From an uncultured Prevotellaceae bacterium (lineage in GTDB: Bacteria; Bacteroidota; Bacteroidia; Bacteroidales; Bacteroidaceae): a stretch of 64,000 bases of DNA. A program made the position numbers and the translations under genes. The DNA is taken from NCBI GenBank assembly GCA_900316445.1, contig ONCZ01000003.1:1-64000 (forward strand), read 5' to 3'. Under the pieces are notes generated by a model that had not been told where the DNA came from, searched no databases, and saw nothing but the letters and a program-made list of their open reading frames with translations. Shown piece by piece: positions 39,067 to 47,249 of the stretch. Positions within the stretch are counted from its first letter, which is position 1. The number at the start of each line of letters is the position of its first letter.

Positions 39067-40440
39067 ATGGAACAAGTATTCAGTTACATTATCAGCTTGG
39101 GAGCATCGGTGATGATGCCCATCCTCTTTACCATCATCGGCCTGTGTATCGGTATGAAGTTCGGCAAGGCCCTGAAGAGCGGTCTCTATGTGGGCGTCGG
39201 TTTCGTGGGCTTAGGCATCGTGACAGCCCTGCTGACGAACAACTTCGGCAATCCGCTGAGTGAGATCTCAAGGCTGTATGACTTGCAGCTCGGCGTGTTC
39301 GACATGGGCTGGCCTGCCGCTGCTGCCGTGGCGTATAATACGGCGGTGGGTGCCCTGATCATCCCGATCTGTCTGGGTGTGAATTTCCTGTTACTTATTA
39401 CAAAATGTACGCGTACGGTGAATATCGACCTGTGGAACTACTGGCACTTCGCCTTTATCGGGGCTGTGGCCTATTTCGTGATGGACCAGAGTCTGGTGTG
39501 GGGCTATTTCGCCGCCATCGTCTGCTATATTATCACGCTGGTGATGGCCGACCTGACAGCTTCGAAGTTCCAGGGCTATTACGATGATATGGAGGGAATC
39601 TCCATTCCGCAGCCGTTCTGTCAGAGTTTTACGGCCTTTGCCATCGGCATCAACTGGCTGCTCGACAAGATTCCTGGTTTCTCGAAGCTCGACATCGATG
39701 CCGAGGGACTGAAGCGGAAGTTCGGTGTGCTGGGTGAACCCATCGTACTGGGTGTCATCGTGGGTGCCCTGATTGGTGCTGTGGCACAGTTGAACATCAA
39801 GAAAGTGATGTTCCTGGGTGTGACGATGGGTGCCGTGATGGAGCTGATACCGCGTATCACGAAACTCTTTATCGACGGTCTGAAACCGATTGCCGAGAAG
39901 ACACAGGAGGTGGTGCAGAAGAAATGGGCCGGCAAGAAGGTGTATATCGGTATGTCGCCGGCGCTGGTGATCGGTCATCCCACGACGCTCGTGGCTTCCT
40001 TGATCCTGATACCGCTGGCACTGCTATTGGCAGTGGCCTTACCGGGGAATGAATTCCTGCCCTTGGCATCGTTGGCCGGTATGTTCTATGTGTTTGTGAT
40101 GGTGCTGCCCTATACGAAAGGAAATGTGGTGAAGACGCTGATTGTCGGTATCGTTGCCGTGGGCATCGGCTTGTGGTTCGTCACAGACATGGCTCCTGCC
40201 TTTACGCAGGCTGCCCAGACGGTGTATGCCCAGACGCAGGATCCTGCCGCGAAGATTCCCGAGGGATTCCAGGCCGGTGCCCTCGACTTTGCCTCGTCGC
40301 TCTTCGGCTGGGTGATCTATAAGGCTGTGGCTTATCTGAAATGGATTGGTGCCGGGGTGCTGACACTCATCACCATCGGCATGGTCTTTTGGAATCGCCA
40401 GCGCATCGTTTCCGAAGAAACCAATGCGCAGAAGAATTAA
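39067..40440 (+). CDS. Galactitol-type PTS IIC membrane component (orphan)
   Basis: A 457-residue membrane protein with about ten helices of the galactitol-specific EIIC (GatC) family. Typical stretches are YVGVGFVGLGIVTALL, DMGWPAAAAVAYNTAVGALIIP and SPALVIGHPTTLVASLILIP. No IIA, IIB, HPr or EI gene is found in the window, so it may work without phosphotransfer, as a secondary transporter. Next to an exported KduI and an ExuT-like transporter, which suggests sugar-acid or polyol uptake. Its stop codon touches the inverted-repeat element at 40441. Confidence 0.85.
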   Translation: MEQVFSYIISLGASVMMPILFTIIGLCIGMKFGKALKSGLYVGVGFVGLGIVTALLTNNFGNPLSEISRLYDLQLGVFDMGWPAAAAVAYNTAVGALIIPICLGVNFLLLITKCTRTVNIDLWNYWHFAFIGAVAYFVMDQSLVWGYFAAIVCYIITLVMADLTASKFQGYYDDMEGISIPQPFCQSFTAFAIGINWLLDKIPGFSKLDIDAEGLKRKFGVLGEPIVLGVIVGALIGAVAQLNIKKVMFLGVTMGAVMELIPRITKLFIDGLKPIAEKTQEVVQKKWAGKKVYIGMSPALVIGHPTTLVASLILIPLALLLAVALPGNEFLPLASLAGMFYVFVMVLPYTKGNVVKTLIVGIVAVGIGLWFVTDMAPAFTQAAQTVYAQTQDPAAKIPEGFQAGALDFASSLFGWVIYKAVAYLKWIGAGVLTLITIGMVFWNRQRIVSEETNAQKN

Positions 40441-40982
40441 GAAACGAATGTGAATAATATGAATAATTTAAATCACGAATAACTATAATAGAAAATAGAT
40501 ATATGACAAAGCAAGAGTATATGGATATGTATGATGTGGTTGGAGCTGCCATGGAGGTATATAATACTTTAGGGCGTGGTATGGCCGAACCCATCTATCA
40601 GGAAGCTCTTGCTGTGGAGATGGACAAACGTGGGATGAAAGCGGAACGTGAGAAAGAACTGCGACTGCGGTATAAGGATGTTTTGCTTGAAAAAACATAT
40701 TATGCTGATTTCTATTATAAAGGTATTATTATAGAATTAAAGTCTGTTGAAGAAATTGTTTCCGACCATAGAGCCCAGCTATTTAACTATATGCGCATTA
40801 CGAAACATCATAGAGGAATACTCTTCAATTTTGGCGAAATCGGTCTGCATTCAGAGCGTTATCTTTATTTGCCAGAGCCTGATGATTTTATCCTCCTAAA
40901 CCAAGATAATTACAAATCCTACATCGAAAAATAATTATTCATATTTGTGGATAAGATTATTCATATTATTCACATTCGTTTC
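40441..40982. mobile_element. Inverted-repeat element carrying a GxxExxY gene
   Basis: A 542-bp unit with perfect 27-bp inverted ends (40441-40467 and 40956-40982), built of (GAATAAT)-like short units, and one gene inside. It starts right after the PTS IIC stop. The right end is identical to that of the cargo-less 95-bp element at 42036-42130. A sequence matching the E. coli DnaA-box consensus occurs inside the right arm (40946-40954), probably by chance. Confidence 0.75.
40503..40934 (+). CDS. GxxExxY protein
   Basis: A 143-residue protein with the defining motif GMAEPIYQEAL (G-x-x-E-x-x-Y) and a PD-(D/E)xK-nuclease-like core: ADFYYKGIIIELKSVE gives the D...ExK pattern, then HRAQLFNYMRIT and HHRGILFNFGE. 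The family is strain-variable and its function unknown; a nucleolytic role is inferred from the fold. Clearly more A+T-rich than the flanking genes. It is the only gene within the inverted-repeat element 40441-40982, between a PTS IIC gene and kduI. Confidence 0.87.
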   Translation: MTKQEYMDMYDVVGAAMEVYNTLGRGMAEPIYQEALAVEMDKRGMKAEREKELRLRYKDVLLEKTYYADFYYKGIIIELKSVEEIVSDHRAQLFNYMRITKHHRGILFNFGEIGLHSERYLYLPEPDDFILLNQDNYKSYIEK

Positions 40983-41020
40983 TTAAATAAATATGGCATA
41001 TTAATTTAAAAATAGTATAT

Positions 41021-42028
41021 ATGAACAAAAAGACATTTCTGATGATTATGGGGGCGATGGCCCTCTCGCTTTCTGGAGCGAAGGCACAGGAAGCCGACAG
41101 GTTCGTTGGGGCACAGCACGTGAAGTTCCAGACGGCCTGCCATCCTGAAGACGTGAAGCACTACGACACGAAGTTGCTCCGTGAGCGCTTTGTCATGGAG
41201 AAGGTGATGGCACCGGACTCTATCCTGCTCACTTACTCCCATTACGACCGGTTCATCTTCGGCGGTGCGATGCCCGTGAACACCACGCTGACACTGGAGA
41301 ACTTCTGGGAACTGGGACTGGATGTAGACAACACCATCAAGGAGAAGTATTTCTTGTACAACCGCGAGATCGGTATCGTGAACTGTGGCTTAGGCGACGG
41401 TGTGGTCATCGTCGATGGTAAGGAATACGCCCTTTCACCGAAGGAGGCCCTCTATGTCGGTCGTGGTCATATCGGTAAGGACCAGGATGTGAACAAGCAG
41501 GTGCAGTTCCGTTCGAAGGATCCGAAGAATCCCGCCAAGTTCTACCTGAATTCCGCCACTGCCCATCAGCATTACAAGACGCAGTGGATCACCCTCGACG
41601 GACGTAAGGGTTCGTTGAAGGCTGCTGTCTGGGGACCTGTGGGAACCGTCGAGGAAGCCAACAACCGCACCGTCTATAAGCTCATCGTGAATGATGTGCT
41701 GGAGGAGGGCCCCTGTCAGCTGCAGCTTGGTCTGACACAACTCAATCCCGGTGCTGTGTGGAACACGATGCCGCCTCACACCCATGGCCGTCGCATCGAG
41801 GCTTACTATTACTTCAACCTGCCTGATGGCCAGACCATCTCCCATGTGATGGGCCAGCCGCAGGAGAGCCGTAACGTATGGCTGCACAACGAACAGGCCA
41901 TCATGTCGCCCGAGTGGTCGATGCATGCTGCTGCAGGCACCTACTACTATACCTTCATCTGGGGTATGGCAGGTGAGAACCTCTACTATAACGACAAGGA
42001 CAACATCCCCGTCATCGACATTAAATGA
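41021..42028 (+). CDS. kduI: 5-dehydro-4-deoxy-D-glucuronate isomerase with signal peptide
   Basis: Isomerises 5-keto-4-deoxyuronate to 2,5-diketo-3-deoxygluconate in pectin and uronate breakdown. Cupin-fold zinc site visible: [16 protein letters not shown] and [11 protein letters not shown]. 335 residues against about 280 for the cytoplasmic enzyme; the extra N-terminus [20 protein letters not shown] followed by KAQE is a good signal peptide, so the enzyme is predicted to be exported, which is unusual. Neighbours are the orphan PTS IIC and the ExuT-like transporter. Confidence 0.88.
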   Translation: MNKKTFLMIMGAMALSLSGAKAQEADRFVGAQHVKFQTACHPEDVKHYDTKLLRERFVMEKVMAPDSILLTYSHYDRFIFGGAMPVNTTLTLENFWELGLDVDNTIKEKYFLYNREIGIVNCGLGDGVVIVDGKEYALSPKEALYVGRGHIGKDQDVNKQVQFRSKDPKNPAKFYLNSATAHQHYKTQWITLDGRKGSLKAAVWGPVGTVEEANNRTVYKLIVNDVLEEGPCQLQLGLTQLNPGAVWNTMPPHTHGRRIEAYYYFNLPDGQTISHVMGQPQESRNVWLHNEQAIMSPEWSMHAAAGTYYYTFIWGMAGENLYYNDKDNIPVIDIK

Positions 42029-42035
42029 TTATTAA

Positions 42036-42130
42036 GAAACGAATATGAATAATGTGAATAATAATCCCACGAATAAAAATAATTATTTGAATTAGTGAAC
42101 AAAATTATTCATATTATTCACATTCGTTTC
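42036..42130. repeat. Empty two-arm element related to the GxxExxY element
   Basis: A 95-bp unit whose right end (42104-42130) is identical over 27 bp to that of the GxxExxY element, and whose left end (42036-42062) has two differences from it. The ~41-bp centre has no gene. It lies between kduI and the ExuT-like gene. Confidence 0.85.
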
Positions 42131-42160
42131 AATAAAAACTATTAGTTAAAATTAAGTTCT

Positions 42161-43609
42161 ATGGCTCCTGTACAAACAACCAAGATGTCCAATTTCCGCT
42201 GGGTCATCTGTGCGCTGCTGTTTTTGGCAACGACGATTAACTATATGGACCGTCAGGTCTTGTCACTAACCTGGAAGGACTTCATCGCCCCAGAGTTCCA
42301 CTGGACCGATGGTGACTACGGTACGATTACTGGTATGTTCTCCCTGTTCTATGCCATCGCAAACCTCTTCGCCGGTAAGTTCATCGACTGGATGGGAACG
42401 AAGAAGGGTTATCTCATCGCCATCTTCGTATGGTCTCTCGGTGCAGTGCTGCATGCCGGCTGTGGCTGGGTGGCCATGACCGTCGAGGGCTATGACTCTG
42501 TGGCTCAGTTGGGACAGCTGACGGGTGATGCTGCCGTCGCCATCGCCACGATCTCCGTATGGCTCTTCTTGAGTTGTCGTCTGATCCTGGCTGTCGGTGA
42601 GGCTGGTAACTTCCCTGCTGCCATCAAGGCCACTGCCGAGTATTTCCCGAAGAAGGACCGTGCCTTCTCCACCTCTATCTTCAACAGTGGCGCCTCTGTG
42701 GGTGCGCTGGCAGCTCCTGCCACCATTCCCCTGCTGGCCCGTGCCTGGGGTTGGGAGATGGCGTTCATCATCATCGGTTGCCTCGGCTTTATCTGGATGG
42801 GTCTGTGGATGTGGCTCTATGAGAAGCCTCGTCAGAACAAGCGTGTGAACCAGGCTGAGTTGAACTATATCGAGCAGGACAACGACCTCGCCGAGGTGCA
42901 GAACCGCAGCGAAGTGAAGGAAGAGAAGACCATTCCGTTCTTGGACTGTTTCAAATACAAGCAGACCTGGTCGTTCCTCGTGGGTAAGTTTATGACTGAC
43001 GGTGTGTGGTGGTTCTTCCTGTTCTGGGCACCTGCCTATTTCAGCGACCAGTATGGCTACACCTCCGACTCTGCGATGGGTATCGCGCTGATCTTCACCC
43101 TCTATGCCATCGTGACCATCCTCTCGATCGGTGGTGGTTATCTGCCGACGTATTTCGTCGATAAGAAAGGTATGAATCCTTATTTAGGTCGTATGCGTGC
43201 CATGCTGATCTTCGCCTGCTTCCCGGTGTTGGGACTGTTTGCTCAGCCATTGGGTGCCTATAGTGCCTGGTGGCCCGCCATCCTGATCGGTCTGCTGGGC
43301 GCAGGACATCAGGCCTGGAGTGCCAACCTGTTCTCGACCATCGGTGACATGTTCCCGAAGTCAACTATCGGTACAATTGTCGGTTTGGGTACGATGGCTG
43401 GTGGTATCGGTTCGATGTCCATCAACCTGGGTTCTGGCCGGTTCTTCGACTGGGCGGCTGCTCAGGGAGCGAACTTCACCTTTTTCGGTTTCGAAGGCAA
43501 GCCTGCCGCCTATATGGTGGTGTTCTGCATCTGTGCCGTGGCCTATCTCATCGGCTGGTGCATCATGAAGGCGCTCGTCCCGAAGTACAAGCCGATTGTG
43601 GTAGAGTAA
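42161..43609 (+). CDS. MFS transporter, hexuronate (ExuT) type
   Basis: A 482-residue, 12-helix major facilitator of the anion:cation symporter group. Features: TTINYMDRQVLSLTWKDF, GKFIDWMGTKKGYL (loop 2-3 motif), EAGNFPAAIKATAEYFP, FNSGASVGALAAPA. ExuT-type proteins bring in galacturonate or glucuronate. Following kduI, it probably supplies the same pathway. There is an insertion after helix 3 (VEGYDSVAQLGQLTGDA) often seen in Bacteroidota members. Confidence 0.88.
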   Translation: MAPVQTTKMSNFRWVICALLFLATTINYMDRQVLSLTWKDFIAPEFHWTDGDYGTITGMFSLFYAIANLFAGKFIDWMGTKKGYLIAIFVWSLGAVLHAGCGWVAMTVEGYDSVAQLGQLTGDAAVAIATISVWLFLSCRLILAVGEAGNFPAAIKATAEYFPKKDRAFSTSIFNSGASVGALAAPATIPLLARAWGWEMAFIIIGCLGFIWMGLWMWLYEKPRQNKRVNQAELNYIEQDNDLAEVQNRSEVKEEKTIPFLDCFKYKQTWSFLVGKFMTDGVWWFFLFWAPAYFSDQYGYTSDSAMGIALIFTLYAIVTILSIGGGYLPTYFVDKKGMNPYLGRMRAMLIFACFPVLGLFAQPLGAYSAWWPAILIGLLGAGHQAWSANLFSTIGDMFPKSTIGTIVGLGTMAGGIGSMSINLGSGRFFDWAAAQGANFTFFGFEGKPAAYMVVFCICAVAYLIGWCIMKALVPKYKPIVVE

Positions 43610-43611
43610 TC

Positions 43612-43710
43612 TTTTCCCCTCCTGAGTAGGAGGGGTTAGGGGTGGTCTGATCAGCCTATGTATATGCCTTTGATCAGACCCCCTCTGTCTCCCCCTACTC
43701 AGGGGGAGAA
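43612..43710. repeat. Intergenic two-arm palindromic element (family D, copy 5)
   Basis: Left arm CCCCTCCTGAGTAGGAGGGG-TTAGGGGTGGTCTGATC and an inverse right arm starting GATCAGACC, around a ~20-nt centre. It lies between convergent genes and might serve as a terminator. The left-arm sequence has stops in all three forward frames. Confidence 0.9.
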
Positions 43711-43714
43711 TTGG

Positions 43715-44479
43715 TTACATATGACCCATCAAAATCGTATGTGGTAGGAAACCTTGGCGGACGAGGGTGGCGATGAGGGTTTTCGACATCGCCTCGTTGT
43801 CTTTGCGGGTGTAGCGGATATCGGTGAAGACCTGCGCGAGTGTCTCCTTGTGGTTGATACGCACAAAGTGGCGGTTCTCTTCGAGTTCCTCTTTATATTG
43901 ATAATAGGTGTCGATGTCCTTGCCCAGATAGTCGTGGTAGGTCTTCTGATGCACGAAACTCTCCAAAGGCAGACGGTCGGAGAGGGGAGGCTCTTCGTCG
44001 GGCCAGCCCACAGTAAGCGTGGCCACAGGCATCACGAGCTTCGGCAACTGGAGGATATCGATGATCTGCTGGGGCTGATAGACCGTCGTACCGAGGTAAC
44101 AGTAACCGAGTCCTTCCTCGTCCATGAGGTTACAGAGCGTCTGCGTGTAGAGCAGGGCATCGGTGGCAGCATTGATATACGACAGGAAATTGTCGTAGCC
44201 AGGTACGGCGTTGCGACATGTGGCCCAGAAACTGGTGCGGTTGAAGTCGGCACAGATGGTCAACACCACGGGCGCCTCTTTCACCATCGGTTGGTTGAAA
44301 TGGGCGGGTGCCAGTTTCTCTTTCATCTCCTTACTGCGGGTGACGATGACGCTGTAGAGCTGCAGGTTGCCCATAGTCTGGGTACGGGCAGCCTCGGTCA
44401 TCAGTCGGTTGAGCAGTTCCTCACTCACATCCTGATCGGTGTACTTGCGGATGGTTCTTCTTGTCAGTAATGTCTTCAT
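43715..44479 (-). CDS. Nitroreductase-family flavoprotein
   Basis: A 254-residue FMN-dependent oxidoreductase. RRTIRKYTDQDVSEELL at the N-terminus, the helix with AARTQTMGNLQLYSVI and GYCYLGTTVYQPQQI are typical of the NfsA/NfsB-like superfamily; the substrate is unknown. The start at 44479 (MKTLLTRR) follows the -7 box 44499-44506. The earlier frame start falls in the promoter. Converges on the ExuT-like gene. Confidence 0.85.
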   Translation of the reverse strand: MKTLLTRRTIRKYTDQDVSEELLNRLMTEAARTQTMGNLQLYSVIVTRSKEMKEKLAPAHFNQPMVKEAPVVLTICADFNRTSFWATCRNAVPGYDNFLSYINAATDALLYTQTLCNLMDEEGLGYCYLGTTVYQPQQIIDILQLPKLVMPVATLTVGWPDEEPPLSDRLPLESFVHQKTYHDYLGKDIDTYYQYKEELEENRHFVRINHKETLAQVFTDIRYTRKDNEAMSKTLIATLVRQGFLPHTILMGHM

Positions 44480-44498
44480 ATTTATACAAATTATGGCA

Positions 44499-44506
44499 CA
44501 AAGGTA
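44499..44506 (-). promoter_or_regulatory. -7 box for nitroreductase gene
   Basis: Reverse complement TACCTTTG, 20 nt before the ATG. Confidence 0.7.
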
Positions 44507-44580
44507 CTGAAAGTTTTCCAAAACGGAACACTTTTCTTCAAAAAATCAGGGAAAGTTTCCCAAAATAGAAAAGATATGTG

Positions 44581-44588
44581 TACCTTTG
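44581..44588 (+). promoter_or_regulatory. -7 box for the RNR-fragment/folB genes
   Basis: TACCTTTG, 23 nt before ATG 44611. A GTG at 44578 would read through the box and is not used. Confidence 0.7.
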
Positions 44589-44610
44589 CACCCAGAATAT
44601 TAAGCTTGAT

Positions 44611-45294
44611 ATGCAAACAGAAACGAAAAAAGAAATGCTCAGACACATCGCCAATGCATTGGTGTCTGTAGCTGCCAAGACAGGGAGTGATCTCTCGGAG
44701 GAAAAGATCGCCATACTGTTGGAACAGAGTCTGAAAGCCCTGCAACCGGATGATGCCGATAAGTTCGCCGATCTGATAGACCATGCACTGACAGACACCG
44801 CCTTGTACCGTCGTCCCGATGTGACGGAGGTTCGTCCGCAGCAGTTGGAGTGTGACGTGGTACGTTTCCAGAACAACAAGGAGAAATGGGTGGCCCTCGT
44901 CGGCCTGCTCGACGGTTATCCTTATGAGATCTTCACGGGTCTCCAGGACGATGAGGAGGGTATCATCCTGCCCAAGACCGTGACACACGGTAAAATCATC
45001 AAGCAGATCAACCCCGACGGCACGAAGCGCTATGACTTCCAGTTTGAGAACAAACGTGGTTACAAGACCACCGTGGAAGGTCTTTCGGAGAAGTTCAATC
45101 CCGAATACTGGAACTATGCCAAGCTGATTTCCGGTGTGCTGCGTTATCGTATGCCACTCGAGCATGTGGTCAGACTGGTGGGTTCACTTTCGCTGAAGGA
45201 CGAGAGCATCAACACCTGGAAGACCGGTGTAGAGCGTGCCCTGAAGAAATATATCCCCGGGGTGCATGACGAGGAAGAGGATGTTGAAGAGTGA
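44611..45294 (+). CDS. Stand-alone protein resembling the C-terminal part of class II ribonucleotide reductase
   Basis: A 227-residue protein. Residues ~1-60 are helical and not recognised. Residues ~65-215 (RPQQLECDVVRFQNNKEKW, GYPYEIFTGLQDDEEG, NPEYWNYAKLISGVLRYRMP, INTWKTGVERALKKYI) resemble the C-terminal, non-catalytic region of Bacteroidota B12-dependent ribonucleotide reductases. The radical and active-site domains are absent, and no nrdJ is nearby. It might be a separate subunit, comparable to split NrdJa/NrdJb, or a regulator. Acidic tail. Overlaps folB by 14 nt. Confidence 0.6.
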   Translation: MQTETKKEMLRHIANALVSVAAKTGSDLSEEKIAILLEQSLKALQPDDADKFADLIDHALTDTALYRRPDVTEVRPQQLECDVVRFQNNKEKWVALVGLLDGYPYEIFTGLQDDEEGIILPKTVTHGKIIKQINPDGTKRYDFQFENKRGYKTTVEGLSEKFNPEYWNYAKLISGVLRYRMPLEHVVRLVGSLSLKDESINTWKTGVERALKKYIPGVHDEEEDVEE

Positions 45295-45649
45295 GTCATA
45301 TGTCTTTTTGAGGAATGCCAGGTTCCATGCCTTTCATGGGGTGTTGCCTCAGGAAATGCAGGTGGGCGGTGACTTCCTGCTTAGTCTAAGGGTGGGTTAT
45401 CCGATAGACAAGGCCATGGAGAGTGACGATGTGGCGGATACCCTCAACTATGCGACGCTCTTCGATCTTGCCAAACGGGAGATGGACATCCCGTCGCAGT
45501 TGTTGGAACATGTGGCCGGTCGTATTGTGAAAGCTATTACGACAGCATTCCCGGAAGTGACCTCCATCGACCTGGAACTGATGAAGCAGAATCCCCCGAT
45601 GGGAGCTGACTGCGAGGGGGCGGGAGTCATGATAAAATTTAAAAATTAA
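45281..45649 (+). CDS. folB: Dihydroneopterin aldolase
   Basis: Folate enzyme that cleaves dihydroneopterin to 6-hydroxymethyl-dihydropterin and glycolaldehyde. 122 residues; FLRNARFHAFHGVLPQE with the conserved HG, TLNYATLFDLAKREM, QLLEHVAGRI and LMKQNPPMGADCEGAGV are typical, including the catalytic Lys in MKQNPP. The ATG at 45281 (MLKSES) overlaps the preceding gene slightly, suggesting coupling. An A+T-rich short-unit repeat follows the stop. Confidence 0.9.
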   Translation: MLKSESYVFLRNARFHAFHGVLPQEMQVGGDFLLSLRVGYPIDKAMESDDVADTLNYATLFDLAKREMDIPSQLLEHVAGRIVKAITTAFPEVTSIDLELMKQNPPMGADCEGAGVMIKFKN

Positions 45650-45699
45650 AGAATTAAAAAATTGAAGTGAAGTATATATATATAAATAAGGTGTGGTTG

Positions 45700-47220
45700 A
45701 TGGTGAAGGTGTTTTTACTTTTTCACCTTTTGGTTTTTTCACCTTTAACAACGGAGGCTGCCAATAAGACCTTCACACTGGTGATCGATGCCGGACATGG
45801 CGGCTTTGATACGGGTGCCATCGGTAAGGGTAAGGTGAAGGAAAAGAACCTGACGCTGCGGTATGCCCTGGCCTTCGGAAAGATGGTCGAGCAGAATTGT
45901 CCTGACGTGAAGGTCATCTATACCCGCAAGACCGATACCTTCGTGGAACTCTACCGTCGGGCGGAGATCGCCAACAAGAACAAGGCCGACCTCTTCATCT
46001 CCATCCATATCAACGCCCTGCCGAAGGGTAAGGTGGCGCGTGGCTTCCAAACCTATACTTTGGGAACGAGTAAGAGGACAGGAAAGAAGACCGGTGTGCT
46101 GGAGAACTTGGAGGTCGCTAAGCGTGAGAACTCCGTGATCTTCTTGGAGAAAGACTATAAGCAGACCTATCAGGGCTATGACCCGAACTCACCGGAGAGC
46201 AATATCATGTTTGAGTTCATTCAGGATAAGAACATGGAGAACTCAGTGGAGTTGGCCAAGTATATGCAGAGGTATGTCTGTCAGGCGACAGGACGTCAGA
46301 ATATGGGTGCCCAGCAGGATAACCTGGCAGTGCTCCGTCTGTCGTCGATGCCGGGGTGTCTGGTGGAGTGCGGCTTTATCTCTACCAGCGACGAGGAGGC
46401 CTTTATGAACTCCCAGGCAGCAGCAGAGAAGTATGCCAGAGGTTTTTTCAATGCCTTCCAGGCTTACCGCAGGAACCATGGGGGTGGTGCCACCATCTCC
46501 GTTCAGCCTCAGGAGAAGTCTAAGCCCACACCTGTGGTAGCGAAGGAGCCTGCACCTGTGGTAGAGCAGAAACCCGAACCTGTGGTAGTGAAGGATTCCA
46601 AAGAAGAGAAGAAAAAGGCCAAGGCAGAGAAGAAAGCCAAGGAGAAAAAGTCCAAGGAAGAGAAGAAACCTGCAGCTGAAACCATTTTGGCTGTTGCTCC
46701 TGTGCCTGTCGTACCGGAACCACAATCCGAGGTGAGGCCTGAACCACAGTTGGAGGTCAGGCCCGAGCCTCTGCAGGAGGTGAAACCAGAACTACAGCAG
46801 GAGGTGAAACCTGAGGTAAAACCTGAAGTGAAACCCGAGGCCAAGCCTGAGGTAAGACCTGAAGTCGTGCCTGAACCGCAGCCAGTGCCTCAGCCTGTGG
46901 CTCAACCCGTGGTGTCACAACCTCAACCCCAGCCCCAACCCCAGCCTCAGGGACCTGTCTTTAAGGTTCAGATCTTCGCCAGTTCCGCCCTGATCAAAGC
47001 CGGTGACACCCGATTCAAAGGTCTCTCTGGCGTTGGACACTATCAGGATGGTGGCATGTATAAGTACACTGTCGGCGATTCTACCGACTACAACGCCATC
47101 AACCGCCTGCGTCGCGAGATCTCCGACAAGTTCCCCCAGGCATTTGTTATCGCCTTTAAGGATGGCGTTCGTGTGGATGTCAATGAGGCCATACGGGAAT
47201 TTAAAAAGGTAAAAAGGTAA
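45700..47220 (+). CDS. N-acetylmuramoyl-L-alanine amidase with C-terminal SPOR-like domain
   Basis: Zinc amidase (Ami_3) that cuts stem peptides from peptidoglycan. Catalytic domain about residues 25-265: VIDAGHGGFDTGA, KEKNLTLRYAL, DLFISIHINAL, CLVECGFIST. Then a Lys/Glu-rich coil, a Pro/Glu/Val repeat (PEPQ, EVKPEVKPEVKPEAKPEV; ~345-400), a PQ-repeat, and a C-terminal SPOR-like domain (VFKVQIFASSALIK...KDGVRVDV). The signal peptide MVKVFLLFHLLVFSPLTTEA is encoded by T-rich repeat units (TTTTTCACCTTTT), and its stop lies in the inverse units at 47204-47236. A GTG at 45667 is an alternative start. Confidence 0.9.
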   Translation: MVKVFLLFHLLVFSPLTTEAANKTFTLVIDAGHGGFDTGAIGKGKVKEKNLTLRYALAFGKMVEQNCPDVKVIYTRKTDTFVELYRRAEIANKNKADLFISIHINALPKGKVARGFQTYTLGTSKRTGKKTGVLENLEVAKRENSVIFLEKDYKQTYQGYDPNSPESNIMFEFIQDKNMENSVELAKYMQRYVCQATGRQNMGAQQDNLAVLRLSSMPGCLVECGFISTSDEEAFMNSQAAAEKYARGFFNAFQAYRRNHGGGATISVQPQEKSKPTPVVAKEPAPVVEQKPEPVVVKDSKEEKKKAKAEKKAKEKKSKEEKKPAAETILAVAPVPVVPEPQSEVRPEPQLEVRPEPLQEVKPELQQEVKPEVKPEVKPEAKPEVRPEVVPEPQPVPQPVAQPVVSQPQPQPQPQPQGPVFKVQIFASSALIKAGDTRFKGLSGVGHYQDGGMYKYTVGDSTDYNAINRLRREISDKFPQAFVIAFKDGVRVDVNEAIREFKKVKR

Positions 47221-47236
47221 AAAGGTGAAAAAGTAT
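47204..47236 (+). repeat. AAAAAGGT short-unit repeat at the amidase 3' end
   Basis: Three AAAAAGGT units and AAAAAGGTGAAAAAGT. Encodes the last residues KKVKR and the stop, and is the inverse of the units that encode the amidase signal peptide. Confidence 0.7.
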
Positions 47237-47249
47237 AAAGATAATAGAG

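Noticed and set aside
40946..40954. Match to the DnaA-box consensus
   Set aside because: Single occurrence inside a repeat arm, 7.5 kb from dnaA, with no cluster or A+T unwinding region; no support for an origin.
43612..43710. Ordinary terminator only
   Set aside because: It may terminate, but the same sequence occurs after dnaA and in variant form within genes, so it is primarily a dispersed repeat.
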